NCBI GenBank assembly: GCA_029065305.1
Contig: JAIEIQ010000113.1
Location: 1-9,555 of the forward strand
Direction: 5' to 3'
Source of the DNA: Oscillospiraceae bacterium
Lineage (GTDB): Bacteria; Bacillota; Clostridia; Oscillospirales; Oscillospiraceae
Length of the DNA: 9,555 nt
The translations under genes and the position numbers were made by a program. The notes beneath the pieces are model-generated. The model was not told the DNA's origin and made no database searches. It saw only the letters and a list, made by a program, of their open reading frames with translations. Below are positions 1 through 6,149 of the stretch, piece after piece (the stretch's first letter is position 1; each line of letters starts with the position of its first letter).

Positions 1-27
1 TGGGTGGGAGTTGTGTATAAGAGACTG
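1..27. other. Residual Nextera/Tn5 mosaic-end adaptor at contig edge
   Basis: Positions 9-27 match the 19-bp Tn5 mosaic end used in Nextera libraries at 17 of 19 bases, including an unbroken 14-base match (TGTGTATAAGAGAC, 12-25). The two mismatches are at 11 and 26. Positions 1-8 (TGGGTGGG) also resemble the adjoining Nextera read-2 adaptor (TGGGCTCGG), allowing a 1-2 base gap. The spmA reading frame stops resembling its family exactly here. This is best read as untrimmed, error-containing adaptor and not as genomic DNA. A native Tn5-like end is much less likely, because no transposase or IS sequence is present. Confidence 0.88.
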
Positions 28-159
28 GCTCAGACACCGCTGCTCCGCTGCCGCCGCCCCCTCCATGGCCGCGTTTCCCACCGCGCCGATGGTTCCCTGA
101 AACAGCCCGAAGAGGACCGCCGCAGAGACCATCCCCGTCCAGACCCAAGCCATTGCCAT
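28..159 (-). CDS. spmA: Spore maturation protein A, N-terminal fragment
   Basis: This minus-strand frame starts at ATG 159-157 and gives about 44 residues before the adaptor. They begin MAMAWVWTGMVSAAVLFGLF and continue QGTIGAVGNAAMEGAAAA, which matches the start of SpmA: a first membrane helix ending in an F-x-G motif, then a small-residue EGA segment before the nucleoside-recognition (gate) domain. An AAGGAG site (168-173) lies 8 nt upstream of this ATG, so it is preferred over the ATG at 153-151. In Bacillus, SpmA and SpmB are integral membrane proteins needed for spore core dehydration and heat resistance. Residues 39-44 (EQRCLS) fit the family less well and may carry read-end errors next to the adaptor. 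The gene is truncated by the contig edge, not necessarily broken in the organism. Confidence 0.8.
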
Positions 160-220
160 ATGCTTCACTCCTTTTCCTGAATATGGAAAACAGACCCGTC
201 CGCTTCCCGTTTCTTTGCAC

Positions 221-249
221 AATATATAATTTTTGTGACGGAAATATTC
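221..249 (-). promoter_or_regulatory. Candidate sigma-E promoter of spmA
   Basis: On the minus strand, GAATATT (249-243) matches the Bacillus sigma-E -35 consensus KMATATT fully. After a 14-bp spacer, TATATATT (228-221) matches the -10 consensus CATACANT at 5 of its 7 defined positions. The expected start, about 50 nt upstream of the spmA ATG, leaves room for the AAGGAG site. The B. subtilis dacB-spmA-spmB operon is sigma-E controlled, which agrees. The stretch is AT-rich, so a chance match is possible. Confidence 0.5.
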
Positions 250-281
250 GAAATTTTTGGAAAAAAATAAGTCGAACCCGG

Positions 282-310
282 TTGACAGGGCACATCGTCT
301 ATGATATGCT
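282..310 (+). promoter_or_regulatory. Sigma-A promoter of the abrB-like gene
   Basis: TTGACA (282-287) and TATGCT (305-310) are separated by exactly 17 bp. The -35 is perfect. The predicted start falls near 316-318, about 43 nt upstream of the ATG at 360. The -10 is embedded in the palindrome at 303-324. Confidence 0.8.
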
Positions 311-324
311 AACACTAGCATATC
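303..324. promoter_or_regulatory. Perfect palindromic operator candidate over the abrB -10
   Basis: GATATGCTA (303-311) and TAGCATATC (316-324) form a perfect 9-bp inverted repeat around the spacer ACAC. The site covers the -10 box and the expected transcription start, where a bound dimeric repressor would block initiation. Only the right arm would be transcribed, so a DNA operator is more likely than an RNA hairpin. The binding protein is unknown. AbrB homologues often autoregulate but usually recognise looser AT-rich DNA. Confidence 0.6.
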
Positions 325-359
325 AGTAGTGAAGGGAAAAACGTGAAGGAGGCTGTGTG

Positions 360-617
360 ATGAAATCCACCGGGATCGTCAGGAAAGTTGATGAGCTTGG
401 ACGGATCGTACTGCCGATTGAGCTGCGCCGGACGCTGGACATTGCGGAGCGGGATGCACTGGAGATCTATGTGGAGGGCTCCACAGTCGTACTGAAGAAG
501 TACCGTCCTACATGTATCTTCTGTGACAGTTCAAAAGACATTTCGATCTTCCGGGGCAAGAATATCTGCCCCAAGTGCCTGCGGGAGCTGAAATCCCTCC
601 CGCCGCTCGAACAGTAG
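360..617 (+). CDS. abrB: AbrB-family transition-state regulator with CxxC-CxxC tail
   Basis: The protein is 85 residues long. Residues 1-48 are nearly identical in pattern to the Bacillus AbrB DNA-binding domain: MKSTGIVRKVDELGRIVLPI, then ELRRTLDIAERDALEIYVEG and a VVLKKY strand, forming the swapped-hairpin (SpoVT-AbrB) fold of a dimer or tetramer. Instead of the usual AbrB C-terminal dimerisation domain, residues 52-73 hold C52-x2-C55 and C70-x2-C73, probably a small zinc-binding knuckle. AbrB proteins repress or activate many post-exponential and sporulation genes. ATG 360 is chosen because AAGGAGG (346-352) lies 7 nt before it; a GTG at 357 would be only 4 nt away. The gene is monocistronic, with its own promoter, a palindromic operator candidate and a strong terminator. 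It is divergent from spmA, which fits a sporulation-linked role, although its target genes cannot be read here. Confidence 0.88.
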   Translation: MKSTGIVRKVDELGRIVLPIELRRTLDIAERDALEIYVEGSTVVLKKYRPTCIFCDSSKDISIFRGKNICPKCLRELKSLPPLEQ

Positions 618-627
618 CCTGACAGAG

Positions 628-664
628 AAAAACGCCCGTCCCCCGTGGGGGACGGGCGCTTTTT
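628..664. terminator. Bidirectional intrinsic terminator between abrB and blaR1
   Basis: A perfect 12-bp stem pairs 633-644 (CGCCCGTCCCCC) with 647-658. The innermost pairs probably open to form a 4-nt loop. TTTTT follows at 660-664 on the plus strand. AAAAA at 628-632 supplies a T-tract for the minus strand. It lies 10 nt after the abrB stop and 26 nt beyond the stop of the convergent blaR1-like gene, so it can serve both. Confidence 0.93.
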
Positions 665-690
665 GCGTCAGGGAGGCTGTGCCCGCCGGT

Positions 691-2805
691 TTATGCGGTT
701 TTGAGGCCCAGCAGGACGCCGTCCCCGCCGTACTCCGTCCGCAGGGTCAGGCCCTCGCCGCTGTCCGACATGAAGCTGAACACGCCGCCGTCGGGCCGCT
801 GGTCCGCGAAGCTGGCCACCGGCTGGCCGTTGTAGAAGAGGTTCCCCCGTCCGCCCGCTGTGGGCTCGTAGGTCAGGCCGTAGTCCTTGTACTGGGCGAA
901 GATCTCCTCAAAGGTCCGCCCGCCGGCGGCGCCGGCGTTTCCGGCAGCCACAGCAACCTGGGGACCGGCGGAGGGCTGGGCGCAGTCGATGATATCCTGG
1001 TCAAAGCCCGCCTCCCCGGCAGCGGCCAGCGCGGTCAGCTCTCCGTAGGGATTATATGAGCCGTCGGGGTTGAATATGATCCCCCGGAGGGTGTGGACAT
1101 CCACGGTTCCGCCGTCGTCAATATAGGTGTAGCCGATGCCGTAGAGGCCCGGCTCCCCCAGGGAGTACCCGTCCACAAAGCAGCGCACCCGCTGGCCGTT
1201 GTAAAAGAGGCCGTCCTGCTCGCTGCCGGTGAGGCCGTAGGGCTCGCAGGCCTTCAGCAGCTCAGATACATTTACCCTGGCCTCCTCCCAGCGCCCGGAG
1301 AGATCCGCCGGGGAGGTGAACACGGTGGACACGCTCAGCGCGTCCTGGGCCTGCTCGTCACAGGTGGACACAAAGCCGTCCATGCCCAGGGAGATGTCGC
1401 CCATCTCATTGCCGTCCCGGTCCAGAACCCGCTTGGAGTACAGCGCACCCTTTTTGATGTTTTCCAGGATTTCCTCGTACAGGGCGATGGTCTCGTCCAC
1501 CCTCTTCTGGTCCCAGGTGAACCAGCCGGTGGAGGCGGTGTAGCCCCGCTCGCCGATGATCTCCTGGAGGTCCTTCTTCTCCTGCTCCAGCCAGTCCTCG
1601 TACTCCTCGGCGGTCCACCACTCCACCTGCCAGTTCTCGCCCCAATCGCCGTACTCGGCGCGATAGCGGTCCTCGCTCATCCAGCTTTTTCCTTCATCGG
1701 CGGAGTAGAGGGTATTGCCGTTCTCATCCCGCTTGCTGATGACACTGTCCATTATCATCCCGGTGCTGACGGCGCCGGCGCCCTGCCGGGTGGAGGAGTC
1801 CGTCTCTGGGGCGTTGGTGGCGAAGACGGTGGTGGCGATGGACATTACCACCAGTACCGCCAGAAGGGCGGCAAGGGAGATCTGTTTGCGTTTCATAATT
1901 GCTCGAATCCTTTCTTCGGTGGCGTTCCGGCTGAAGTGGCTCCCGTGGGGGCTCCAGCGGCCCCGCTCCTCCTCCAGATCCAGCAGGGTGAGGGCGTAGC
2001 CGCCGGGGTCTGCCCCGGCCCGCACCACCGCCTCGTCACAGCTCAGCTCCATGTCCCGCCCGGCCAGCACGTACAGCAGCCAGACGCAGGGGTTGAACCA
2101 GTGGAGGCAGAGGGCGGCGGCGAGAAGCCACTTGCGCAGGGCGTCGAAACGCCGGATGTGGGTGTATTCGTGTTCCAGGACGCAGGCCAGCCCGGCGGTA
2201 TCCGCCAGGTCCATCCCCCGGGGCAGGAGCACCACCGGGTAGATCACACCGTAGGTCAGAGGCGCGGCGATCCGGTCGCTGAAGCGGACCTGGACCGGGC
2301 GGAACAGGGGGTGCTCCCTCTGCCAGGAGCGGACAAAGCCGTTGTCCAGAGGCAGGGACATGGCGTAGACCCTCCGGCTCCGCAGGTGGCCCCACAGAAA
2401 CCAGGCGGCCCACAGCGCCAGTCCCAGTCCCCAGACCAGCGGGAGGAGGCTGACCGGCAGATGGAGGCCCCCGGCGCTCCCGGAAACGGCCTCCTCCGCA
2501 AGGGCCCCGGTGAAGACCTCCGCCGGAGCGGCCCCCGGCCCGGGGGTGAAGCCGGTATACCAGACCTCCTGGACTGCCTCCGCCTGCACCAGCGTCTGCC
2601 CCCGGTCCAGCAGGGCCCGGATGGAGACCGGACAGGCGATCCGCACCGGTATCAGCAGCCGGAGCAGGCACAGATCCCACAGCAGGCAGAACACCCGCCG
2701 GGGCACCCGCTCCTGAAACCGGAGGCGGAGCACGGCGGCGGCCAGAATCATGGTCGCGGCGGACAGGGACGCCTGGCCCAGCGCCCCCAGCGCTCCGGCG
2801 CTCAT
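691..2805 (-). CDS. blaR1: BlaR1/MecR1-type M56 membrane metalloprotease (sensor)
   Basis: The protein has 704 residues from ATG 2805-2803. This start overlaps the blaI stop as ATGA and has GGAGGAG 5 nt upstream. Probable membrane helices lie near 14-30, 39-57, 116-139, 226-246 and 309-329. The cytoplasmic M56 zinc protease shows HEYTH (212-216) and a downstream RDMELSCDEAV with the likely third ligand E253. Family members cleave, or trigger cleavage of, the BlaI repressor after an outside signal. Residues ~330-704 would be extracellular, but no transpeptidase-like S-x-x-K or K-T-G arrangement is evident, unlike staphylococcal BlaR1. Instead there is a region rich in W, E and Y (WTAEEYEDWLEQEKKDL), seen in other clostridial M56 proteins, followed by two copies of a YGLT...LFYNGQ unit (about 515-574 and 634-693). 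The ligand is therefore unknown. The symbol is given by family resemblance and gene pairing. Confidence 0.85.
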   Translation of the reverse strand: MSAGALGALGQASLSAATMILAAAVLRLRFQERVPRRVFCLLWDLCLLRLLIPVRIACPVSIRALLDRGQTLVQAEAVQEVWYTGFTPGPGAAPAEVFTGALAEEAVSGSAGGLHLPVSLLPLVWGLGLALWAAWFLWGHLRSRRVYAMSLPLDNGFVRSWQREHPLFRPVQVRFSDRIAAPLTYGVIYPVVLLPRGMDLADTAGLACVLEHEYTHIRRFDALRKWLLAAALCLHWFNPCVWLLYVLAGRDMELSCDEAVVRAGADPGGYALTLLDLEEERGRWSPHGSHFSRNATEERIRAIMKRKQISLAALLAVLVVMSIATTVFATNAPETDSSTRQGAGAVSTGMIMDSVISKRDENGNTLYSADEGKSWMSEDRYRAEYGDWGENWQVEWWTAEEYEDWLEQEKKDLQEIIGERGYTASTGWFTWDQKRVDETIALYEEILENIKKGALYSKRVLDRDGNEMGDISLGMDGFVSTCDEQAQDALSVSTVFTSPADLSGRWEEARVNVSELLKACEPYGLTGSEQDGLFYNGQRVRCFVDGYSLGEPGLYGIGYTYIDDGGTVDVHTLRGIIFNPDGSYNPYGELTALAAAGEAGFDQDIIDCAQPSAGPQVAVAAGNAGAAGGRTFEEIFAQYKDYGLTYEPTAGGRGNLFYNGQPVASFADQRPDGGVFSFMSDSGEGLTLRTEYGGDGVLLGLKTA
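727..906 (-). repeat. Second copy of the YGLT-LFYNGQ unit in the BlaR1 outer domain
   Basis: Residues ~634-693 of the BlaR1-like protein (EIFAQYKDYGLT, then GNLFYNGQPVASFAD, then a D-S-G-rich strand region and LRTEYG) align with residues ~515-574. Relative to the first copy there is a 3-residue insertion between YGLT and LFYNGQ. Similarity is clear in protein but weak in DNA, which suggests an old duplication. Confidence 0.6.
1084..1263 (-). repeat. First copy of the YGLT-LFYNGQ unit in the BlaR1 outer domain
   Basis: Residues ~515-574 of the BlaR1-like protein (ELLKACEPYGLT, then GLFYNGQRVRCFVDG, then GIGYTYIDDGGTV and VHTLRG) form the first copy. A linker of about 60 residues, rich in alanine and glycine near its end, separates the two copies. 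This suggests two related beta-rich modules outside the cell. Confidence 0.6.
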
Positions 2806-3161
2806 CGAAGCTCCTCCACCAGACGGCGGAGGCGGTCGATCTCGGGGCGGTCCAGGGTCCGGCCCTCCAGCAGGCAGGCCACCAGCCGGTCGGCGGACCC
2901 GCCGTACATCCGGTCGATGAGGTCCCTGGTTTCCCACTGCTGGGCCTCCTTTCTGCTGACCAGGGCCCGGCAGCGGAAGCCCGGGTCCTCCCGGGCCACC
3001 AGGCCCTTTTCCACGCATTTTTTGATCACGGTGTAGGTGGTGGTCTTGCTCCAGCCCACCTGGTCCGCTGCCAGTGCGGCCAGGTCCTTCGCTGTCAGCT
3101 CCCCGGCGGTCCAGAGATTCTCCAGAATCCGCAGCTCGCTGTCGTACAGTTTTTCTTCCAT
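2802..3161 (-). CDS. blaI: BlaI/MecI-family transcriptional repressor
   Basis: The protein has 119 residues beginning MEEKLYDSELRILENLW. Residues 1-75 form the BlaI winged helix-turn-helix; the recognition segment WSKTTTYTVIKKCVEKG (37-53) is highly characteristic. The C-terminal ~45 residues are the helical dimerisation part. ATG 3161-3159 is preferred because AAGGAG lies 7 nt upstream and the BlaI homology begins there; a longer in-frame start at 3242 would lie on the promoter itself. The repressor should bind the two TTCTA-type operators in its own promoter and be inactivated by the partner protease encoded immediately downstream (4-nt ATGA overlap). No beta-lactamase gene is adjacent, so the regulated output beyond this operon is unknown. 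Confidence 0.92.
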   Translation of the reverse strand: MEEKLYDSELRILENLWTAGELTAKDLAALAADQVGWSKTTTYTVIKKCVEKGLVAREDPGFRCRALVSRKEAQQWETRDLIDRMYGGSADRLVACLLEGRTLDRPEIDRLRRLVEELR

Positions 3162-3184
3162 GGCGCTGCTCCTTCCTGAGTGGG

Positions 3185-3200
3185 TTCTATCGCGATAGAA
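3185..3200. promoter_or_regulatory. BlaI operator, perfect 16-bp palindrome
   Basis: TTCTATCGCGATAGAA is a perfect palindrome about 7-22 nt downstream of the predicted blaI transcription start. It shares its TTCTAT half-site with the second operator, centred 30 bp upstream. That is about three helical turns, so two bound dimers would sit on nearly the same face. Binding by BlaI is inferred from position and dyad form. Confidence 0.82.
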
Positions 3201-3213
3201 TGACCCAAGTGAT

Positions 3214-3242
3214 ATTCTATTACAGTAGAACAGATTTGTCAA
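3214..3242 (-). promoter_or_regulatory. Sigma-A promoter of blaI-blaR1
   Basis: On the minus strand, TTGACA (3242-3237), a 17-bp spacer and TAGAAT (3219-3214) form a near-consensus promoter. The start should fall near 3207, about 46 nt before the blaI ATG. The spacer and -10 are covered by the upstream operator (3215-3230), so repression by occlusion is expected. Confidence 0.85.
3215..3230. promoter_or_regulatory. BlaI operator, imperfect palindrome over the -10
   Basis: TTCTATTACAGTAGAA carries TTCTA/TAGAA arms and closely matches the perfect operator at 3185-3200. It covers most of the -10 box and part of the spacer of the blaI promoter. The central TACA recalls the TACA/TGTA core of staphylococcal bla and mec operators. 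Confidence 0.8.
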
Positions 3243-3315
3243 GGGGGAATTGGAAAAATATTGCGCCCCTGAGAGGAGGCCGGGGGGATAATAAAAATTT
3301 AATCTTTCCCCCCTG

Positions 3316-3344
3316 TTGCATCACAAATGAGGATATGCTACAAT
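3316..3344 (+). promoter_or_regulatory. Sigma-A promoter of the ABC exporter operon
   Basis: TTGCAT (3316-3321), a 17-bp spacer and TACAAT (3339-3344) make a plausible promoter about 50 nt upstream of the ABC gene. GATATGCTA at 3332-3340 repeats the left arm of the abrB operator exactly. The promoter diverges from the blaI promoter about 74 bp away. Confidence 0.65.
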
Positions 3345-3397
3345 GATAAATTGTGAAATGATAGACATCCATCCTATAGAAACGGAGGCTCCCTCTC

Positions 3398-5149
3398 ATG
3401 GCAACCCGCGATTTCCACAGGCAGAGCCTGCTGGGCATCTTCGTCAGCTACTTCCGCCCCCATATGAAGCTCTTTCTGATGGATATGGTCTGCGCCCTGA
3501 CCATATCCATTATCGACCTGTCCTTCCCCTTTGTCTCCCGAATCTGCATGAACGAGCTCATTCCGGAGAGCCGCTACACGGCCTTCTTCACGGTCATCGC
3601 CATTCTGCTGCTCGCCTACCTCCTCCGCTCCGTCATGCAGTACATCGTCTGCTACTGGGGCCATACCTTCGGCGTGCTGGTGGAGGCCGATATCCGCAAG
3701 GATCTCTTCACCCACCTCCAGACTCTCTCCTTCGGCTTCTACGACAAAAACCGCACCGGCCACCTCATGAGCCGCATGACCGCCGAGCTCTTTGACATCA
3801 CGGAGCTGGCCCACCACGGGCCGGAGGACCTCTTCATCTCCGGCGTCACGGTGGCGGGGGCCATCGCCATCATGTTCACCATCCAGTGGAAGCTGGCCCT
3901 GGTGATGCTCCTGCTGGTGCCCACCTTCCTTATTGTGGTGAATATCAACCGGCAGAAGATGGTCCGGGCTTCCCGGGCGGTGAAACAGAATATCGCCAGC
4001 ATCAACGCCGATATCGAGTCCAGCATCTCCGGTATGCGCACCGCCAAGGCCTTCTCCAACGAGAGCGCCGAGAACGAGAAGTTCAACGGGGCCAACGAGC
4101 GCTTCAAGACCTCCAAGAAGGAGCGGTATCAGGCCATGGCCAACTTCTTCGCCTCCATGGAGTTCTTTATGTGCATCATGCCTGTGACGATCATCGCCAT
4201 AGGCGGGTGGCTTATCATGGAGGGGGAGATGGACTACATCGACCTCACCACCTTCTTCCTCTATATCACCACCTTCATCAACCCCATGCGCAAGCTGGCA
4301 AACCTCTCGGAGATGCTGGTGGACGGCGTCGCGGGGCTGGGCCGGTTTGTGGAGCTCATGCGCATTGAGCCGGATCTGAAGGATAAGCCAGACGCAATCG
4401 AGCTCTCCGGCATCAGGGGGCAGATCGACGTGGAGGACGTGTCCTTCTCCTACGAGCGGGACGACACCGAGGTTCTCCACCACGTCTCCCTCCACGTCAA
4501 GCCCGGGGAGACGATTGCCGTGGTGGGGCCCTCCGGCGGCGGAAAAACCACCCTTTGCAGCCTTATCCCCCGGTTTTACGACGTGGGGGCCGGCAGCATC
4601 AGGATTGACGGCCTGGATGTGCGGGATGTAACCCAGCGGAGCCTGCGGCGGAACGTGGGAGTGGTCCAGCAGGACGTGTTCCTCTTTGCCGCCAGCATTA
4701 TGGAGAACATCCGCTACGGCCGCCCCGGAGCCTCCGCCGACGAGGTCATCGCCGCCGCCAAGCGGGCGGAGATCTATGACGACATCATGTCCATGCCCGA
4801 GGGCTTCGACACCTACGTGGGCGAGCGGGGCGTCCTCCTCTCCGGCGGGCAGAAGCAGCGCATTTCCATCGCCCGGATCTTCCTCAAGGACCCGCCGGTG
4901 CTCATCCTCGACGAGGCCACCTCCGCTCTCGACAGCATCACTGAGGCCAAGATCCAGCGGGCCTTCGACGAGCTGGCCGAGGGGCGGACCACGCTGATTA
5001 TTGCCCACCGCCTCTCCACCGTCCGCAAGGCCAGCCGTATCCTGGTGGTCCGGGACGGCGTCATCAGCGAGGAGGGCACCCACCAGGAGCTGATCGCGAA
5101 AAACGGCGATTACGCGCAGTTGTACAGGACGCAGAATCTACATGGATAA
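3398..5149 (+). CDS. ABC exporter half-transporter (MsbA/BmrA-like)
   Basis: The protein has 583 residues with a fused membrane and ATPase domain, the usual length for a homodimeric or heterodimeric type IV exporter. Residues 1-~320 form the six-helix membrane domain (segments near 24-44, 60-84, 145-184, 250-272 and 283-300), including the coupling-helix sequence FGFYDKNRTGHLMSRM. The ATPase domain shows A-loop Y352, Walker A GPSGGGKT (377-384), Q-loop Q425, X-loop TYVGERG (472-478), signature LSGGQ (481-485), Walker B VLILDE with catalytic E506, D-loop SALD (509-512) and H-loop H537. All catalytic residues are intact, so a homodimer is possible. The substrate (drug, lipid or peptide) cannot be told from sequence. 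GGAGG (3384-3388) lies 9 nt before the ATG. The 3' end overlaps ylmH by 8 nt, making it the first gene of a four-gene unit. Confidence 0.93.
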   Translation: MATRDFHRQSLLGIFVSYFRPHMKLFLMDMVCALTISIIDLSFPFVSRICMNELIPESRYTAFFTVIAILLLAYLLRSVMQYIVCYWGHTFGVLVEADIRKDLFTHLQTLSFGFYDKNRTGHLMSRMTAELFDITELAHHGPEDLFISGVTVAGAIAIMFTIQWKLALVMLLLVPTFLIVVNINRQKMVRASRAVKQNIASINADIESSISGMRTAKAFSNESAENEKFNGANERFKTSKKERYQAMANFFASMEFFMCIMPVTIIAIGGWLIMEGEMDYIDLTTFFLYITTFINPMRKLANLSEMLVDGVAGLGRFVELMRIEPDLKDKPDAIELSGIRGQIDVEDVSFSYERDDTEVLHHVSLHVKPGETIAVVGPSGGGKTTLCSLIPRFYDVGAGSIRIDGLDVRDVTQRSLRRNVGVVQQDVFLFAASIMENIRYGRPGASADEVIAAAKRAEIYDDIMSMPEGFDTYVGERGVLLSGGQKQRISIARIFLKDPPVLILDEATSALDSITEAKIQRAFDELAEGRTTLIIAHRLSTVRKASRILVVRDGVISEEGTHQELIAKNGDYAQLYRTQNLHG

Positions 5150-5927
5150 ATCGACAATCATCGCAAAAACCGCCCAGGAGCCGGAGGACCGGCTCCTCCT
5201 GGCGAAGGTGCTGGACAAATATGAGCAGTCCCAGCGGAAGAACATTCCCGCTGCCACGCTCTTTCTCTCTCCGCGAGAGCAGCAGCTGGTTCAGGCCCTG
5301 CTGAACGCCGCCGGGGTCCGGTCCGGCTATGTGCTGGACGGGGGATACGAGGAGGCGGAGCGGAAAATCGCCGTCTTTCTCCCAGGCTGGGCGGAGGACG
5401 CCGAGGGGGAGCTGGTCTTTCTCCGGGCCTCCTTCCACGGCCAGGACAGCGCCCTCACCCACCGGGATATCCTGGGGAGCCTCATGGGCCTGGGCGTGGA
5501 GCGGGACCGGCTGGGGGACATCCTGGTTTCCCCTCACAGCGCGGATATCATTGCCGCGCCCTCCCTGCGGGACTTCTTTCTCCGGGAGTGGGGGGAGGCG
5601 GGCCGGGTGAAGCTGCGCGTCGCCGAGATCGGGCGGAAGGAGCTGATTCTCCCCCAGGTCCAGGTGAAGCTCATCCGGGACACGGTGTCCTCCCTCCGCC
5701 TGGACGCGGTGACGGCCACGGCCTTCTCCATGAGCCGGGGGAGGGCGGCGGAGCTCATCTCCGCGGGCCGGGTGAATCTGGACCACGTGCCCTGCCTCAA
5801 GCCGGACAAACCGGTGGCGGAGGGGGCGGTGCTGACCGCCCGGGGCTTCGGCAGGGCCAGGCTTCGGGAGGTGGGCGGCCTGAGCAAAAAGGGCCGCACC
5901 GGGATTACGATAGAGCGGTATCTCTGA
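5142..5927 (+). CDS. ylmH: YlmH-like S4-domain RNA-binding protein
   Basis: The protein has 261 residues, the normal length for YlmH. The N-terminal part carries family hallmarks: FLSPREQQLV (41-50), GGYEEAERKIAVFLP (67-81) and HRDILGSLMGLGVERDRLGD (107-126). An S4 RNA-binding domain follows at about 185-245, with the core RLDAV...SRGRAAELISAGRVNLD. In Bacillus subtilis, YlmH binds 50S subunits carrying stalled peptidyl-tRNA and has been tied to ribosome-associated quality control. There the gene sits beside sepF and divIVA in the cell-division cluster; here it follows an ABC exporter gene instead. ATG 5142 overlaps the end of the exporter gene by 8 nt. Only a weak AGGA about a dozen nt upstream is visible, so translational coupling is likely. 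Confidence 0.9.
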   Translation: MDKSTIIAKTAQEPEDRLLLAKVLDKYEQSQRKNIPAATLFLSPREQQLVQALLNAAGVRSGYVLDGGYEEAERKIAVFLPGWAEDAEGELVFLRASFHGQDSALTHRDILGSLMGLGVERDRLGDILVSPHSADIIAAPSLRDFFLREWGEAGRVKLRVAEIGRKELILPQVQVKLIRDTVSSLRLDAVTATAFSMSRGRAAELISAGRVNLDHVPCLKPDKPVAEGAVLTARGFGRARLREVGGLSKKGRTGITIERYL

Positions 5928-5938
5928 GGAGGCATCAC

Positions 5939-6148
5939 ATGGAACAGCACAAGATCGACCGTATCAACGCCCTGGCCCGAAAGGCGAAGGCCGAGGGCCT
6001 GACGGAGGAGGAGCTCCGGGAGCGGGACGCCCTCCGGCGGGAGTATATCGACTCCGTGACCGGCAGTCTGCGGAGCCAGCTGGACAACACCTACCTGGTC
6101 GATTCCCAGGGGAGGAAGACGAAGCTGCGGAAAAAGGGGGAGCGGTAG
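5939..6148 (+). CDS. YnzC/DUF896-family small protein
   Basis: The protein has 69 residues: MEQHKIDRINALARKAKAEG, then LTEEELRERDALRREYIDSV, then a C-terminal part with LVDSQGRKTKLRKKGER. This is the DUF896/YnzC family, whose N-terminal half folds as a short two-helix hairpin containing the INxLA(x)KAK...LTxEE signature. The molecular function is unknown. In B. subtilis, ynzC lies in the SOS-induced yneA-yneB-ynzC operon beside lexA; no SOS gene is near here. GAGGAGG (5926-5932) overlaps the ylmH stop and sits 6 nt before the ATG, giving it a much stronger ribosome binding site than ylmH. Twelve nt separate it from ylmH, and one nt separates it from the next gene. Confidence 0.9.
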   Translation: MEQHKIDRINALARKAKAEGLTEEELRERDALRREYIDSVTGSLRSQLDNTYLVDSQGRKTKLRKKGER

Positions 6149-6149
6149 C

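Noticed and set aside
2806..3018. Upstream extension of the BlaR1 frame to an ATG at 3018
   Set aside because: It lies inside blaI and encodes Gly/Pro-rich sequence. The ATG at 2805 has a ribosome binding site, the ATGA overlap and the first membrane helix.
3162..3242. Upstream extension of BlaI to an ATG at 3242
   Set aside because: The extra 27 residues would be translated from the promoter and both operators. BlaI homology and the AAGGAG site support 3161.
3282..3314. GGGGGGAT ... ATCTTTCCCCCC as a hairpin or regulatory RNA
   Set aside because: The arms are offset by three unpaired bases and the loop is AT-rich. It lies upstream of the predicted transcription start of the exporter.
3375..3382. 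Possible BlaI half-site TATAGAAA just before the ABC exporter
   Set aside because: Only one arm (ATAGAA) is present, with no TTCTAT partner at the right spacing, so there is no good case for BlaI control of the exporter.
3374..5083. Long minus-strand open frame (569 codons) opposite the ABC exporter; similar ones opposite blaR1 (1093-3036, +), the XpaC-like gene (5964-7421, -) and secA (8183-9469, -)
   Set aside because: They mirror real genes in GC-rich DNA, have His/Gly/Pro/Arg-rich low-complexity translations, and show no family motifs.
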